Assembly: GCF_020748465.1 (NCBI RefSeq)
Contig: NZ_JAHZMP010000008.1
Span: 1 to 64,000, forward strand
Origin: Terrisporobacter mayombei
Lineage (GTDB): Bacteria > Bacillota > Clostridia > Peptostreptococcales > Peptostreptococcaceae
DNA: 64,000 nucleotides
Direction: 5' to 3'
Numbering within the stretch: position 1 is the first letter of the stretch; every line of letters starts with the position of its first letter. Shown here in pieces: positions 21,138 through 29,758 of the stretch. The notes under the pieces are model-generated. The model was given only the letters and a program-made list of their open reading frames with translations, had not been told where the DNA came from and did no database searches. A program made the position numbers and the translations under genes.

Positions 21138-22430
21138 ATGAATATATTAAGTTTAGGGGAAAAAATTAAAAAGCTTAGAAAAGAACAAAATATGACATTA
21201 AAAGAATTGGCTGGAGACAGAATCACAGCGGCTCAAATAAGCCATATTGAAAGAGACAAATCACATACAAGTTATGAGTTGTTGGAATATTTGTCGAATA
21301 AATTAGGAGTAAGTGTAGATTATTTGCTAGAAACAAAAGAGATGCAATCTAAAAAAATAACAGATAATCTTGTACTAAAAAGTGAAATTTATATTAAATG
21401 TGATGAACTAGAAAAAGCAGAAGAGCAAATAAAAGAAATTATAGATATATGTAAAGAGTACAAGTTGAATGAAAATTACGGTAAATGTAATAACCTATTA
21501 GCGGAGATTAATTGCAAAAAAGGAGATTACACTTGTGCAGTATATTATTACGAAAAAGCACTATATTATTTTATAAAAAATGAAGATAAAGATGATATAT
21601 ACAATTGTTATGTTAATATAGGAAATATATATATGATAGATGAATTCTATAAGGGAGCTTTAACTCATTTTATGTTTGCAAAAGAGGTTCTAGACGAAAG
21701 TAACATAGAAGATGCAGACATATACAAGGAGTTATACAGTAAAATTTCTGAGTGTTATATGAAATTGAATCAACCACAGAAATCATTAGAGTTTATGGAA
21801 AAAATAGATAGAATAGATAATGAAGATTGCATAAAAGAAGAGGTCAATATTTTAGTATTAAAAGCTAAAAACTTACTAAAGATTGGTAAATTTTCAGAAT
21901 CTAAAGAATGCTTTAACAAGGCATTAGAAATAATAGAAAAAGAAGAAAATAAAAATAGGTTGGCTAAAATATACCTGTCTATGAGTAAAATTTATTCAGA
22001 AATGGGAGATATAGATAAGCACTTAGAATACTCTCAAAAAGTATACGATATTACAAAGAGAGATGAAAACCAATATATGATGGAAAGTTTGTTTAATATG
22101 ATTGATTCTTATGTAAAAAGAGGCGAATATGATATGGCTCAAAGATATTGTAAATTAGCTCTAGTTTCATCTATTAAAAATAAAGATAAGTACTATGAGT
22201 ATAAATCATTAAAATTCTATTCTGATATGTATAAGAATAAGGATGAAATAGAAACATCAATAGATTATTTAAACAAGTGTATAGATATTGCAAAAGGCTT
22301 AGAAAGTAAGAAAATACTAGCTAGCTTATATATTGAATTAGGTAAGTTATATTCTAGTATATCAAAAGAAAGAGAATTAGAATATTACCAAAAAGGCGTT
22401 ATTATGTATAAAGAACTAGATATTATATAA
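21138..22430 (+). CDS. rstA: RRNPP-type regulator, RstA-like (HTH plus TPR)
   Basis: A 430-aa protein. Residues about 6-60 form an XRE helix-turn-helix (GEKIKKLRKEQNMTLKELAG, ITAAQISHIERDKS), followed by five or more tetratricopeptide repeats (YEKALYYFIKNED; FNKALEIIEKEEN; YLNKCIDIAKGLE). This is the RRNPP quorum-regulator plan. In C. difficile RstA has this architecture and lies close to parB; it promotes sporulation and represses toxin and motility genes. Orthology is inferred from length, domains and synteny. No small peptide-precursor gene is obvious next to it. Confidence 0.75.
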   Translation: MNILSLGEKIKKLRKEQNMTLKELAGDRITAAQISHIERDKSHTSYELLEYLSNKLGVSVDYLLETKEMQSKKITDNLVLKSEIYIKCDELEKAEEQIKEIIDICKEYKLNENYGKCNNLLAEINCKKGDYTCAVYYYEKALYYFIKNEDKDDIYNCYVNIGNIYMIDEFYKGALTHFMFAKEVLDESNIEDADIYKELYSKISECYMKLNQPQKSLEFMEKIDRIDNEDCIKEEVNILVLKAKNLLKIGKFSESKECFNKALEIIEKEENKNRLAKIYLSMSKIYSEMGDIDKHLEYSQKVYDITKRDENQYMMESLFNMIDSYVKRGEYDMAQRYCKLALVSSIKNKDKYYEYKSLKFYSDMYKNKDEIETSIDYLNKCIDIAKGLESKKILASLYIELGKLYSSISKERELEYYQKGVIMYKELDII

Positions 22431-22790
22431 CATTTAATATATTAAATATTGCTATGGAAAAGCTTTTTATTGTTGTGATTATTTAAAATATGATAATAAC
22501 AAATTTACATTTGTATTCTCAATTGGTATAATTATGATATCGAAGTAATTTCTCACTATAATTATATCTATATAGAATAAATAAAAGATTTTTTATTTAA
22601 AGACTGAAGCAATAAAGTTAAATAATTTTATTAAAATAAATAGTATTATCAGTCTTAATTCATTTCAATCGACTAAAATAATTAAGACAAAGTAATTATT
22701 AAGGCTCATATTAATACTACTTCTTAAAATATTTATTATAAAAAGTGGTGTTGTATCTATTGATTTTCAACTGAAAATATAAAACAAAGA
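22431..22790. other. gene-free AT-rich spacer
   Basis: No credible coding frame. It holds AAGACTGA (about 22600) and a distant complement TCAGTCTT (about 22650), which could form a weak long-loop hairpin. Its length and AT content suggest decayed sequence or regulatory DNA; nothing more can be supported. Confidence 0.4.
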
Positions 22791-22898
22791 ATGGTGTTTA
22801 ATGTGTTTGGGGACTTATTAAATATCATAAAAAGTAATGCAACAAAAGCAAAATCTAAATTAGTTAGGAGGTTGATTGTTTATGCCAATGGATCTTAA
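22791..22898 (+). CDS. possible 35-aa small ORF overlapping the DUF951 gene
   Basis: ATG 22791 opens a 35-codon frame (MVFNVFGDLLNIIKSNATKA, then a KSKLVRRLIVY tail) that runs over the ribosome-binding site and first 17 bases of the DUF951 gene. The composition (hydrophobic N-terminus, basic C-terminus) is protein-like and the overlap would suit translational coupling. There is no good ribosome-binding site of its own, so it may be chance. Confidence 0.3.
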   Translation: MVFNVFGDLLNIIKSNATKAKSKLVRRLIVYANGS

Positions 22899-23067
22899 TT
22901 TAGGTGACATAGTAGAATTAAAAAAACAACATGCTTGTGGATGTAAACAATTTGAAATAGTTAGAGTAGGAATGGATATAAAGATTAAATGTACTAACTG
23001 TAAAAGATTGATTATGTTAGATAGACAAACTCTAGAAAAAAGAGTAAAGAAAATTGTAAATAAATAG
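22882..23067 (+). CDS. DUF951 (YyzM-family) small zinc-ribbon-like protein
   Basis: A 61-aa protein beginning MPMDLNLGDIVELKKQHACG, with Cys pairs (HACGCKQF; CTNCKRLIML) that resemble a small metal-binding fold. DUF951 proteins are conserved near the origin in Firmicutes; their function is unknown. I use ATG 22882, 10 nt after AGGAGG; the frame is open from TTG 22876, which is too close to the ribosome-binding site. Confidence 0.88.
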   Translation: MPMDLNLGDIVELKKQHACGCKQFEIVRVGMDIKIKCTNCKRLIMLDRQTLEKRVKKIVNK

Positions 23068-23146
23068 GAAGGCTTTAGTTAAACAGTTGTAGTAACCTAA
23101 TAAAATTTATATAGATCATTAGGTAATATATAGGGGGTGCTTTAAC

Positions 23147-24367
23147 ATGGCAGTTAGATTTGCAGACAGAATGAGCAAAATTGAAGGGTCAGCTATACGT
23201 GAGTTATTAAAACTTACAGCTAGACCAGAGGTAATATCTTTTGCAGGTGGAATGCCTGCTCCAGAATTATTTCCAGTGGAAGAAATGAAAAAGGTATCAG
23301 TTGCAGTATTAGAAGAGCAAGGAAGAACAGCATTACAATATACATCAACTGAAGGTTATCTTCCATTAAGACAAAAAATTGCAGCAAGAATGAACAACAC
23401 ACTAAAAACTAATGTAGGTCCAGATGATATATTAATAACTAGTGGATCTCAACAAGGTCTTGATTTTTCTGGAAAGACATTTATAGACAAAGGTGATGTA
23501 ATTTTATGCGAAAGTCCATCTTATATGGGTGCACTAAATGCAATGAAAGCATATGAGCCAGAGTTTATTGAAATTGACACTGATAATGATGGTATGATGA
23601 TGGAAGACTTAGAAAAAGTTTTAGCTTCAAATGACAAAGTTAAAATGATTTATGTAATACCAGATTTCCAAAATCCATCAGGTAGAACATGGCCATTAGA
23701 AAGACGTCTTAAATTTATGGAAATAGTAAATAAATATGAAATACCTGTAATAGAAGACAATCCATATGGGGAGTTAAGATTTGATGGAGAAAGTTTACCA
23801 TCTCTAAAATCATTAGATACTAAGGGATTAGTACTTTATCTAGGAACTTTCTCAAAAATATTCTGTCCAGGATATAGACTAGGATGGACTTGTGCTGCTC
23901 CAGAAATACTAGCTAAATTTAATATTTGTAAGCAAGGAGCTGACTTACAAGCATCTACAATAAGTCAAATGGAAGTAAGTAAATTTATGGATATTTATGA
24001 CTTAGACGAGCATGTTGAAAAAATAAAAGCATGTTATGTTAAGCGTAGAGATATAATGTTACAAACTATGAAAGAAGAATTCCCAGATAGTGTTGAGTTT
24101 ACACACCCACAAGGAGGACTATTCACTTGGGTTACATTCCCTAAGGGAATTAATGCTGGAGAAATGGCTAAAAAATGCTTAGAGAAAAATGTAGCATACG
24201 TTCCAGGTGAGTCATTCTATCCAAATGGTGGAGTATACAATACTTGTAGACTTAACTATTCAAATATGCCTGAAGAAAAAATAGTAGAAGGTATAAAGAG
24301 AATGGGAGAAGTATTAAGAGAAGAATTAGCTAAGAATGATGAAAAAGAGTTAGCTACTAACAAATAA
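23147..24367 (+). CDS. PLP-dependent aminotransferase (MocR/LysN-like, class I/II)
   Basis: A 406-aa fold-type I aminotransferase. It shows the substrate region (FAGGMPAPELFP), the tyrosine/asparagine PLP contacts (PDFQNPSGRTW), and the Schiff-base lysine in GTFSKIFCPGYRLGW. It resembles 2-aminoadipate/aromatic aminotransferases, but the substrate cannot be read from the sequence. It is a single-gene unit with its own ribosome-binding site (GGGGGTG) and terminator. Confidence 0.88.
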   Translation: MAVRFADRMSKIEGSAIRELLKLTARPEVISFAGGMPAPELFPVEEMKKVSVAVLEEQGRTALQYTSTEGYLPLRQKIAARMNNTLKTNVGPDDILITSGSQQGLDFSGKTFIDKGDVILCESPSYMGALNAMKAYEPEFIEIDTDNDGMMMEDLEKVLASNDKVKMIYVIPDFQNPSGRTWPLERRLKFMEIVNKYEIPVIEDNPYGELRFDGESLPSLKSLDTKGLVLYLGTFSKIFCPGYRLGWTCAAPEILAKFNICKQGADLQASTISQMEVSKFMDIYDLDEHVEKIKACYVKRRDIMLQTMKEEFPDSVEFTHPQGGLFTWVTFPKGINAGEMAKKCLEKNVAYVPGESFYPNGGVYNTCRLNYSNMPEEKIVEGIKRMGEVLREELAKNDEKELATNK

Positions 24368-24401
24368 TTTGTATAAAACTTATAAAATAGGTGAATACTA
24401 A

Positions 24402-24432
24402 AAAACGGGCAAAGGTTTTCTTTGTCCGTTTT
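24402..24432 (+). terminator. intrinsic terminator after the aminotransferase gene
   Basis: AAAACGGGCAAAG / CTTTGTCCGTTTT stem, 13 bp with one wobble pair, ending in T4. Confidence 0.85.
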
Positions 24433-24440
24433 CAATTTAA

Positions 24441-24466
24441 AATGGATAGCTATTAAGCTATCCATT
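24441..24466. repeat. second perfect hairpin behind the aminotransferase terminator
   Basis: AATGGATAGCT / AGCTATCCATT, 11 bp with a 4-nt loop and no T-run. The rest of the 24368-24629 gap is AT-rich with nothing else recognisable. Confidence 0.6.
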
Positions 24467-24629
24467 TGGGAGATTGGGATGAAATATATTTAAGTTATGG
24501 GGGCTATATATACTTTTATTATTTATCAGAAGTAATAAAAATATACATAGATTGAATAAATTCAATAAAATTCTCAAATAATATAAAAATTATTATAAAA
24601 TATACAAAGTAAAATTAGGTATAAATAGT

Positions 24630-24658
24630 TTGACATAGCTTATTATAAGTGATAAAAT
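24630..24658 (+). promoter_or_regulatory. promoter of rpsF-ssb-rpsR
   Basis: -35 TTGACA (24630-24635), 17-bp spacer, -10 TAAAAT (24653-24658). Confidence 0.8.
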
Positions 24659-24659
24659 A

Positions 24660-24736
24660 CATAAGTATGAGAATTTATTCTCATTTCTCTGCTCTGCAAA
24701 AGTGGAGCCGTTAAGTCCAAAGGGAGGTGAAATTTA
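24660..24736 (+). ncRNA. probable S6:S18 ribosomal-protein leader
   Basis: The 5' UTR forms a TGAGAA / TTCTCA hairpin (about 24667-24682), then CTCTGC / GTGGAG flanking a CCG bulge just before AAGGGAGGTG. Known rpsF leaders bind the S6:S18 complex through a bulged CCG, giving feedback control. Position and the CCG element support this; the fold was judged by eye. Confidence 0.5.
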
Positions 24737-25015
24737 ATGAAAAATTATGAATTAGTTTACGTTGTAAGACCAAACGCTGAAGATGAAGTTAGAGAAGCTG
24801 TAATGAACAAAATACAAGAAGTAATCTCAGTTAATGGTGAAGTTGAAAAAGTTGACACTTGGGGAAACAAGAAATTAGCTTACCCAATAGCTAAGTTCAC
24901 AGAAGGTTTCTATGTGTTAGTAAACTTCAAAGCTTCTGCTGATCTTCCAAAAGAATTAGACAGAAACTTAAAAATAAACGAAAACGTAATAAGACATATG
25001 ATAGTTTGTGCTTAA
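24737..25015 (+). CDS. rpsF: 30S ribosomal protein S6
   Basis: A 92-aa S6 with the typical start MKNYELVYVVRP and core WGNKKLAYPIAKFTEGFYVL. It pairs with S18 on the small-subunit platform. It is first of rpsF-ssb-rpsR, the universal bacterial order, behind GGGAGGTG. Confidence 0.97.
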   Translation: MKNYELVYVVRPNAEDEVREAVMNKIQEVISVNGEVEKVDTWGNKKLAYPIAKFTEGFYVLVNFKASADLPKELDRNLKINENVIRHMIVCA

Positions 25016-25057
25016 TTAGCATTTAACTAGTTTTATTATGAATAGGATGGTGCTTTT

Positions 25058-25510
25058 ATGAACCATGTAGTATTAGTTGGTAGATTAACTAAGGATCCAG
25101 AATTAAGATATATACCTGGAAGTGGAACACCTGTTGCTAACTTTACAATAGCTATAGATAGAAACTATACTAAAAAAGATGGAACTAAAGAAACAGACTT
25201 TATTCCTGTTGAAGTGATGGGAAAAGCAGCTGACTTTTGTGCAAATTATATCTCAAAAGGTAGATTAGTTGCAGTTCAAGGAACTTTAAGAGTTGATAGA
25301 TATCAAACACAATCTGGAGAAAATAGAACTTTTACTAAAGTAAGTGCTAATTCAGTACAAGCTTTAGAGAGCAATAAAAATAGATCTGAAAACCCATACG
25401 GAGAAGGTCATCAAGGTTCGCAACCGACTTTCGAACCAAATTTCGAGGCACCACAAGGATTAGATCCAAATGGTTTCCAAGCAATAGATGATGACGAAAT
25501 ACCATTTTAG
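25058..25510 (+). CDS. ssb: single-stranded DNA-binding protein SSB
   Basis: A 150-aa OB-fold protein (MNHVVLVGRLTKDPELRY) with a Gly/Gln/Pro-rich linker and the acidic tip DDDEIPF, which docks replication and repair partners. It protects single-stranded DNA at forks. It lies between rpsF and rpsR. Confidence 0.97.
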   Translation: MNHVVLVGRLTKDPELRYIPGSGTPVANFTIAIDRNYTKKDGTKETDFIPVEVMGKAADFCANYISKGRLVAVQGTLRVDRYQTQSGENRTFTKVSANSVQALESNKNRSENPYGEGHQGSQPTFEPNFEAPQGLDPNGFQAIDDDEIPF

Positions 25511-25528
25511 AAAAGGAGGGGACTCTAA

Positions 25529-25756
25529 ATGATAAACAAAAAAAGACGTAAGAAAAGAAAAGTTTGTCAATTCTGTGCTTCTAAAGACGCTAGAATAGAC
25601 TACAAAAACACTCAAAGATTACAAAAATATGTAACTGAAAGAGGTAAAATATTACCAAGAAGAATATCAGGAACATGTGCTAAACATCAAAGAGAATTAA
25701 CAGTAGCAATAAAGAGAGCTAGAAATATAGCACTTTTACCATATACATTAGACTAA
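25529..25756 (+). CDS. rpsR: 30S ribosomal protein S18
   Basis: A 75-aa basic S18 with the core [20 protein letters not shown] and [27 protein letters not shown] near the N-terminus shows the Cys pair of the zinc-type S18. It follows ssb by 18 bp with GGAGGGGAC as ribosome-binding site. Confidence 0.97.
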   Translation: MINKKRRKKRKVCQFCASKDARIDYKNTQRLQKYVTERGKILPRRISGTCAKHQRELTVAIKRARNIALLPYTLD

Positions 25757-25763
25757 TAAAAAT

Positions 25764-25797
25764 GCCTTCCATTGATTCATCAATGGTGGGCTTTTTT
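25764..25797 (+). terminator. intrinsic terminator after rpsR
   Basis: GCC-CCATTGA / TCAATGG-GGC interrupted stem with T6. Confidence 0.85.
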
Positions 25798-26003
25798 ATT
25801 AGTCTTAAGGAAACAAGAAAAATAGCTTTCAATATTTTGGAAACATGATAGAAATAAAATATTAAATTATTACTTGGGAAATTATAAATATAAATAATTT
25901 AATAATATTATTATGAAAAGGAAGGTAGAAGCCCTCCTTTTTTCATTGTATGTTACCTTGCAAATTATGATATAATGTTTATATATTGAGGAGGGGGAAG
26001 ATT

Positions 26004-26324
26004 GTGCGAATAGAAAAAGGTTCTGATATTACAAAAAATGTGAAAATAATAGAATGGATAAAAAATGAAATACTAATGAGTATAAGTAGCCTGTTCAATC
26101 TAATATTCAAGGGCGTAAAACCTATTGACGATGGACTTCAAAATGCAATAGCTAATATAATTATGTTGTTATATCTTTTAGGAAAAAGATTAGGCATTAG
26201 TTTTGATGAAATAGATCATAAAATAAAAGAAAAAGCGAAAGAAGGAATAAAGGAAGAACACAGTATAGAAACCTGGTTTGGAGATTTGTCAAAATTGGAA
26301 AAATACATGGACAATAGGGAGTGA
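26004..26324 (+). CDS. MazG-like family protein
   Basis: A 106-aa protein resembling the clostridial MazG-like family (a four-helix all-alpha NTP-pyrophosphatase relative): ANIIMLLYLLGKRLGISFDEIDHKI, followed by a Lys/Glu-rich helix (quoted in part). The usual E-x-x-E metal motifs are not obvious, so enzyme activity is uncertain. I choose GTG 26004, 7 nt after GAGGAGGGGG; an upstream TTG at 25986 would overlap that site. yybS starts 7 bp downstream. Confidence 0.7.
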   Translation: MRIEKGSDITKNVKIIEWIKNEILMSISSLFNLIFKGVKPIDDGLQNAIANIIMLLYLLGKRLGISFDEIDHKIKEKAKEGIKEEHSIETWFGDLSKLEKYMDNRE

Positions 26325-26330
26325 TATAAA

Positions 26331-27281
26331 TTGAATAAATATTTAAGACTATCAAGGGTATTACCGATAGTCATTTTAGCTATAATATTAATATTGATAA
26401 GCTTAAATGTTCCTCAATTAAGTTTACTATTATTATTAATACCGATACCTTTTGCATTAATCGGAACATTATCAAATATTAAAAATAATATAATATCACT
26501 AATAATTACATTTTTGGCTTTAATATTTTTAAATAAACCTATAAATGCAGTTGATATATTTATAAACAGTATTGTACCGGGGACAATTATAGGTATTATA
26601 GCTAAAAAAGTTTTAAGTAAACAAGATAGCAATAAATATGAACCAATTTTTGTAGGTTCTATAGTATTTATACTTTCTATAGTAGTACATTACATTATAT
26701 CAAAATATGCTTTTGGAGTTGATATATTGGATGAGATGATTCAAGTATTCAATAAAAGTATAGAAGCACAAAAAAGTTTGTTACAATCTATAAGTAACAA
26801 TGAATTGTTAAATACAGAAAATATTATAGATACATTTAGAAATATAATACCGACCATATTATTTTTTAGAGGGATGATTTTATCAATAATTGTATATTTT
26901 GTTGAAATATATGTTCTTAAAAAAATGAAATATGGAGATTTAGTAGAAATAAAATTTAGAAATTTTTATTTACCGGGAAATGCTATAGTTATTTCGTTTG
27001 TATTATATCTATTAATGTTAGGCCTGTCTTATATAGAAACACCATTATATACAGATGCAATATTCTTAAATCTGCAAATGGTATTTAATTTTATGTTTAT
27101 AATACAAGGAATATCTGTATCTATCTATTTCATAAAAAAATGGCTAAAAAATGGTATAGATAAAAAAGTATTTATTAGTGCAATGTGTGTAGGTATACTT
27201 GGAATGACCGGAATTTCTTTTATAGGTATGATAGATAGCATATTAGACTTTAGAAATGTGAGAGCTTATAAATCTATATAG
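26331..27281 (+). CDS. yybS: DUF2232 (YybS-like) membrane protein
   Basis: A 316-aa, strongly hydrophobic protein with about eight membrane helices (first: LPIVILAIILILISLNVP). YybS/DUF2232 proteins sit directly before gdpP in Firmicutes, as here (10-bp gap). The fold resembles energy-coupling transporter S components, but no substrate is known. The start is TTG 26331. Confidence 0.8.
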   Translation: MNKYLRLSRVLPIVILAIILILISLNVPQLSLLLLLIPIPFALIGTLSNIKNNIISLIITFLALIFLNKPINAVDIFINSIVPGTIIGIIAKKVLSKQDSNKYEPIFVGSIVFILSIVVHYIISKYAFGVDILDEMIQVFNKSIEAQKSLLQSISNNELLNTENIIDTFRNIIPTILFFRGMILSIIVYFVEIYVLKKMKYGDLVEIKFRNFYLPGNAIVISFVLYLLMLGLSYIETPLYTDAIFLNLQMVFNFMFIIQGISVSIYFIKKWLKNGIDKKVFISAMCVGILGMTGISFIGMIDSILDFRNVRAYKSI

Positions 27282-27291
27282 GAGGATAGAA

Positions 27292-29286
27292 ATGAGGAGT
27301 AAATCAAGTTTTAAAATAAATATGCCAGAAATAAATATATATATATTAATTATTGGAATAACAAGTTTAATCCTAATTTTCTATAATTTGTATATAGGAT
27401 GTTTGTTTTTCTTTGGTTTTATTTATATAGTATTTCATAATTGGAGAATTGCTAATTTTAGAAAAAAAGAGTGGAATAGATATATTGAAACTTTATCTTT
27501 AGATATTGATGAAACAACCAAAAAGGCTATAATGAATCTACCTATACCTCTTTGTATTCTCGAATTTGATGGAAATATATCATGGTATAATAAGAAGTTT
27601 TATGATATGACACAGTCGCCAGATTTGCTTGGCGAAAATATTGATAATATAGTTAAAAATCTTAATTTAAGAAAAGTATTAAATGAAAATAAAGAAATGT
27701 ATACTGAGGTAAGCTACAAAGATAGAGAGTATACAGTTGTTTATAATGTTATAAAAAATGAACAAGATGATCAAGTGAAATATTTAATGATGCTTTATTG
27801 GATAGATAAAACAGCATATTTAGCTCTTTCTCAAAAATATGAGGAAGAAAAAAATATCATAATGTTAATTCAGGTAGATGGATACGATGAAGTATTAAAG
27901 AGCGCTGATGAGGATAAGAGATCTTTAATTTCTGTAGAACTAGAGAGAATACTATCTGGCTTGGAAACATCTTTACAAGCAGCGGTAAAAAGAACATCGA
28001 AGGATAAATACATAATTATAACTAATCAAAAAGGTTTATCTAAACTTCAAGAAAATAAATTTACCATATTAGATACAATAAGAGATATTGATTATGGAAA
28101 TACACTTCCTGTAACCATAAGTATAGGTGTTGGAAGAAGTGGAGACTCCATTTATGAAAATATTAAGCTTGCAACAGGAGCTTTGGACTTAGCATTAGGT
28201 AGAGGTGGAGATCAAGCTATTGTAAAAACAAAAGATAAGTTTGAGTTTTATGGTGGAAAATCTAAGGCAGTTGAAAAGACAACAAAAGTTAAATCTAGGC
28301 TAATAGGTCATGCATTAAAAGAAATAGTATCTCAAAGTAAAACTATTTATATAATGGGTCACAAATATCCTGATTTAGATGCTATGGGAGCAGCAGTTGG
28401 GATATATGACATATGTAAATCTTTGAAAAAAGAAACATATATAGTACTGGACACTGTTAATGAATCTATAGATGAATTTGTAAGTAGATTGAACAAATGC
28501 GAGTATTATAAGGATTTATTTATAAGTAAAGAAGAGGCGATAAAAAATTGTACTAGAGATACATTGGTAGTTGTAGTTGATACTCATAGACCTAGTTATA
28601 CAGAATGCGAAGAATTATTGGGAATAAGTAAAAAAATAGCTGTAATAGATCACCATAGAAAAGGTGTTGAGTCTATTCAGGATACTGTTTTATCATTCCA
28701 TGAAATCTATGTATCGTCTACTTGTGAAATGGTAACAGAAGTTGTCCAATATTTAGAGGATGATGTTAAAATAAATAAACTTACAGCAGAAGGACTTCTT
28801 GCAGGAATAAGTTTAGATACAAAATTCTTTGCATTTAAAACAGGAGTAAGAACTTTTGAGGCAGCTTCTTATTTAAAGAAGGCAGGAGCAGACACTACAG
28901 AAGTTAAGAAACTATTTAGATCAAATGTGGAAGATTTTAAAGCAAAGGCAGAAATTATAAGTAATACTCGTATTATTGATAATAGAATATGTATATCTTA
29001 TTCAAAAATACAGTCTGAAAATATTAATGTGGTTATTGCTCAGGCTGCAGATGAATTATTGACAGTAAAAAAAATAGAGGCATCATTTGTACTTGGTGAA
29101 AAGGATGGAACTGTATTCATAAGTGCAAGGTCATTAGGAAAGATAAATGTACATGTTTTAATGGAAAAGCTAGGTGGAGGCGGACACATGGATATAGCCG
29201 GTGCTCAACTGGAGGGAGTATCTATTAAGGAAGCTTACATGAAAGTACATGAAATAATTGAACAATACTTAAGGGAGGAAGACTAA
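27292..29286 (+). CDS. gdpP: cyclic-di-AMP phosphodiesterase GdpP (YybT)
   Basis: A 664-aa protein with two N-terminal membrane helices (about residues 10-60), a PAS domain (ILEFDGNISWYNKKFYD), a degenerate GGDEF domain, then a DHH phosphodiesterase domain (GHKYPDLDAMGAAVG; VVDTHRP; VIDHHRKG) and a DHHA1 region ending LGGGGHMDIAGAQLEG. The family hydrolyses c-di-AMP to pApA, controlling osmolyte and wall homeostasis. It precedes rplI with no gap. Confidence 0.95.
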   Translation: MRSKSSFKINMPEINIYILIIGITSLILIFYNLYIGCLFFFGFIYIVFHNWRIANFRKKEWNRYIETLSLDIDETTKKAIMNLPIPLCILEFDGNISWYNKKFYDMTQSPDLLGENIDNIVKNLNLRKVLNENKEMYTEVSYKDREYTVVYNVIKNEQDDQVKYLMMLYWIDKTAYLALSQKYEEEKNIIMLIQVDGYDEVLKSADEDKRSLISVELERILSGLETSLQAAVKRTSKDKYIIITNQKGLSKLQENKFTILDTIRDIDYGNTLPVTISIGVGRSGDSIYENIKLATGALDLALGRGGDQAIVKTKDKFEFYGGKSKAVEKTTKVKSRLIGHALKEIVSQSKTIYIMGHKYPDLDAMGAAVGIYDICKSLKKETYIVLDTVNESIDEFVSRLNKCEYYKDLFISKEEAIKNCTRDTLVVVVDTHRPSYTECEELLGISKKIAVIDHHRKGVESIQDTVLSFHEIYVSSTCEMVTEVVQYLEDDVKINKLTAEGLLAGISLDTKFFAFKTGVRTFEAASYLKKAGADTTEVKKLFRSNVEDFKAKAEIISNTRIIDNRICISYSKIQSENINVVIAQAADELLTVKKIEASFVLGEKDGTVFISARSLGKINVHVLMEKLGGGGHMDIAGAQLEGVSIKEAYMKVHEIIEQYLREED

Positions 29287-29736
29287 ATGAAAGTAATATT
29301 ATTAAAAGATGTTAAAGGAACAGGTAAAAAAGGAGAAGTTAAAGAAGTAAGTGATGGATATGCAAAAAACTTTTTATTACCTAAAAAAATGGCAGTAGTT
29401 GCTGACAACACAAATGTAAAAGAGTTAAATGAAAAGAATAAATCAAAAGAATTAAAAGCTCAAAAAGAATACGAAGAAGCTGTTGAATTAGGAAAGAAAA
29501 TGGAAGACATGGCTGTAACTATATATTCTAAAGCTGGTGATGCTGGAAGATTATTTGGATCAATAACTTCTAAAGATGTAGCAGAACAATTAAAGAAACA
29601 ACATAATGTAGAAGTGGATAAGAGAAAAATTTCGCTTGATGAGCCAATTAGAGTATTAGGTTCAAGATTTGTTGAAATAAAAATACATCAAAAAGTTACT
29701 ACAAAGATAAGAGTAGATGTTAAAGAAAAACAATAA
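29287..29736 (+). CDS. rplI: 50S ribosomal protein L9
   Basis: A 149-aa L9 ([33 protein letters not shown]) with the central helix and C-terminal domain. The start immediately follows the gdpP stop, with AAGGGAGGAAG inside gdpP as ribosome-binding site. Confidence 0.97.
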   Translation: MKVILLKDVKGTGKKGEVKEVSDGYAKNFLLPKKMAVVADNTNVKELNEKNKSKELKAQKEYEEAVELGKKMEDMAVTIYSKAGDAGRLFGSITSKDVAEQLKKQHNVEVDKRKISLDEPIRVLGSRFVEIKIHQKVTTKIRVDVKEKQ

Positions 29737-29758
29737 GCACTAGGTTGAGGTGATAATA

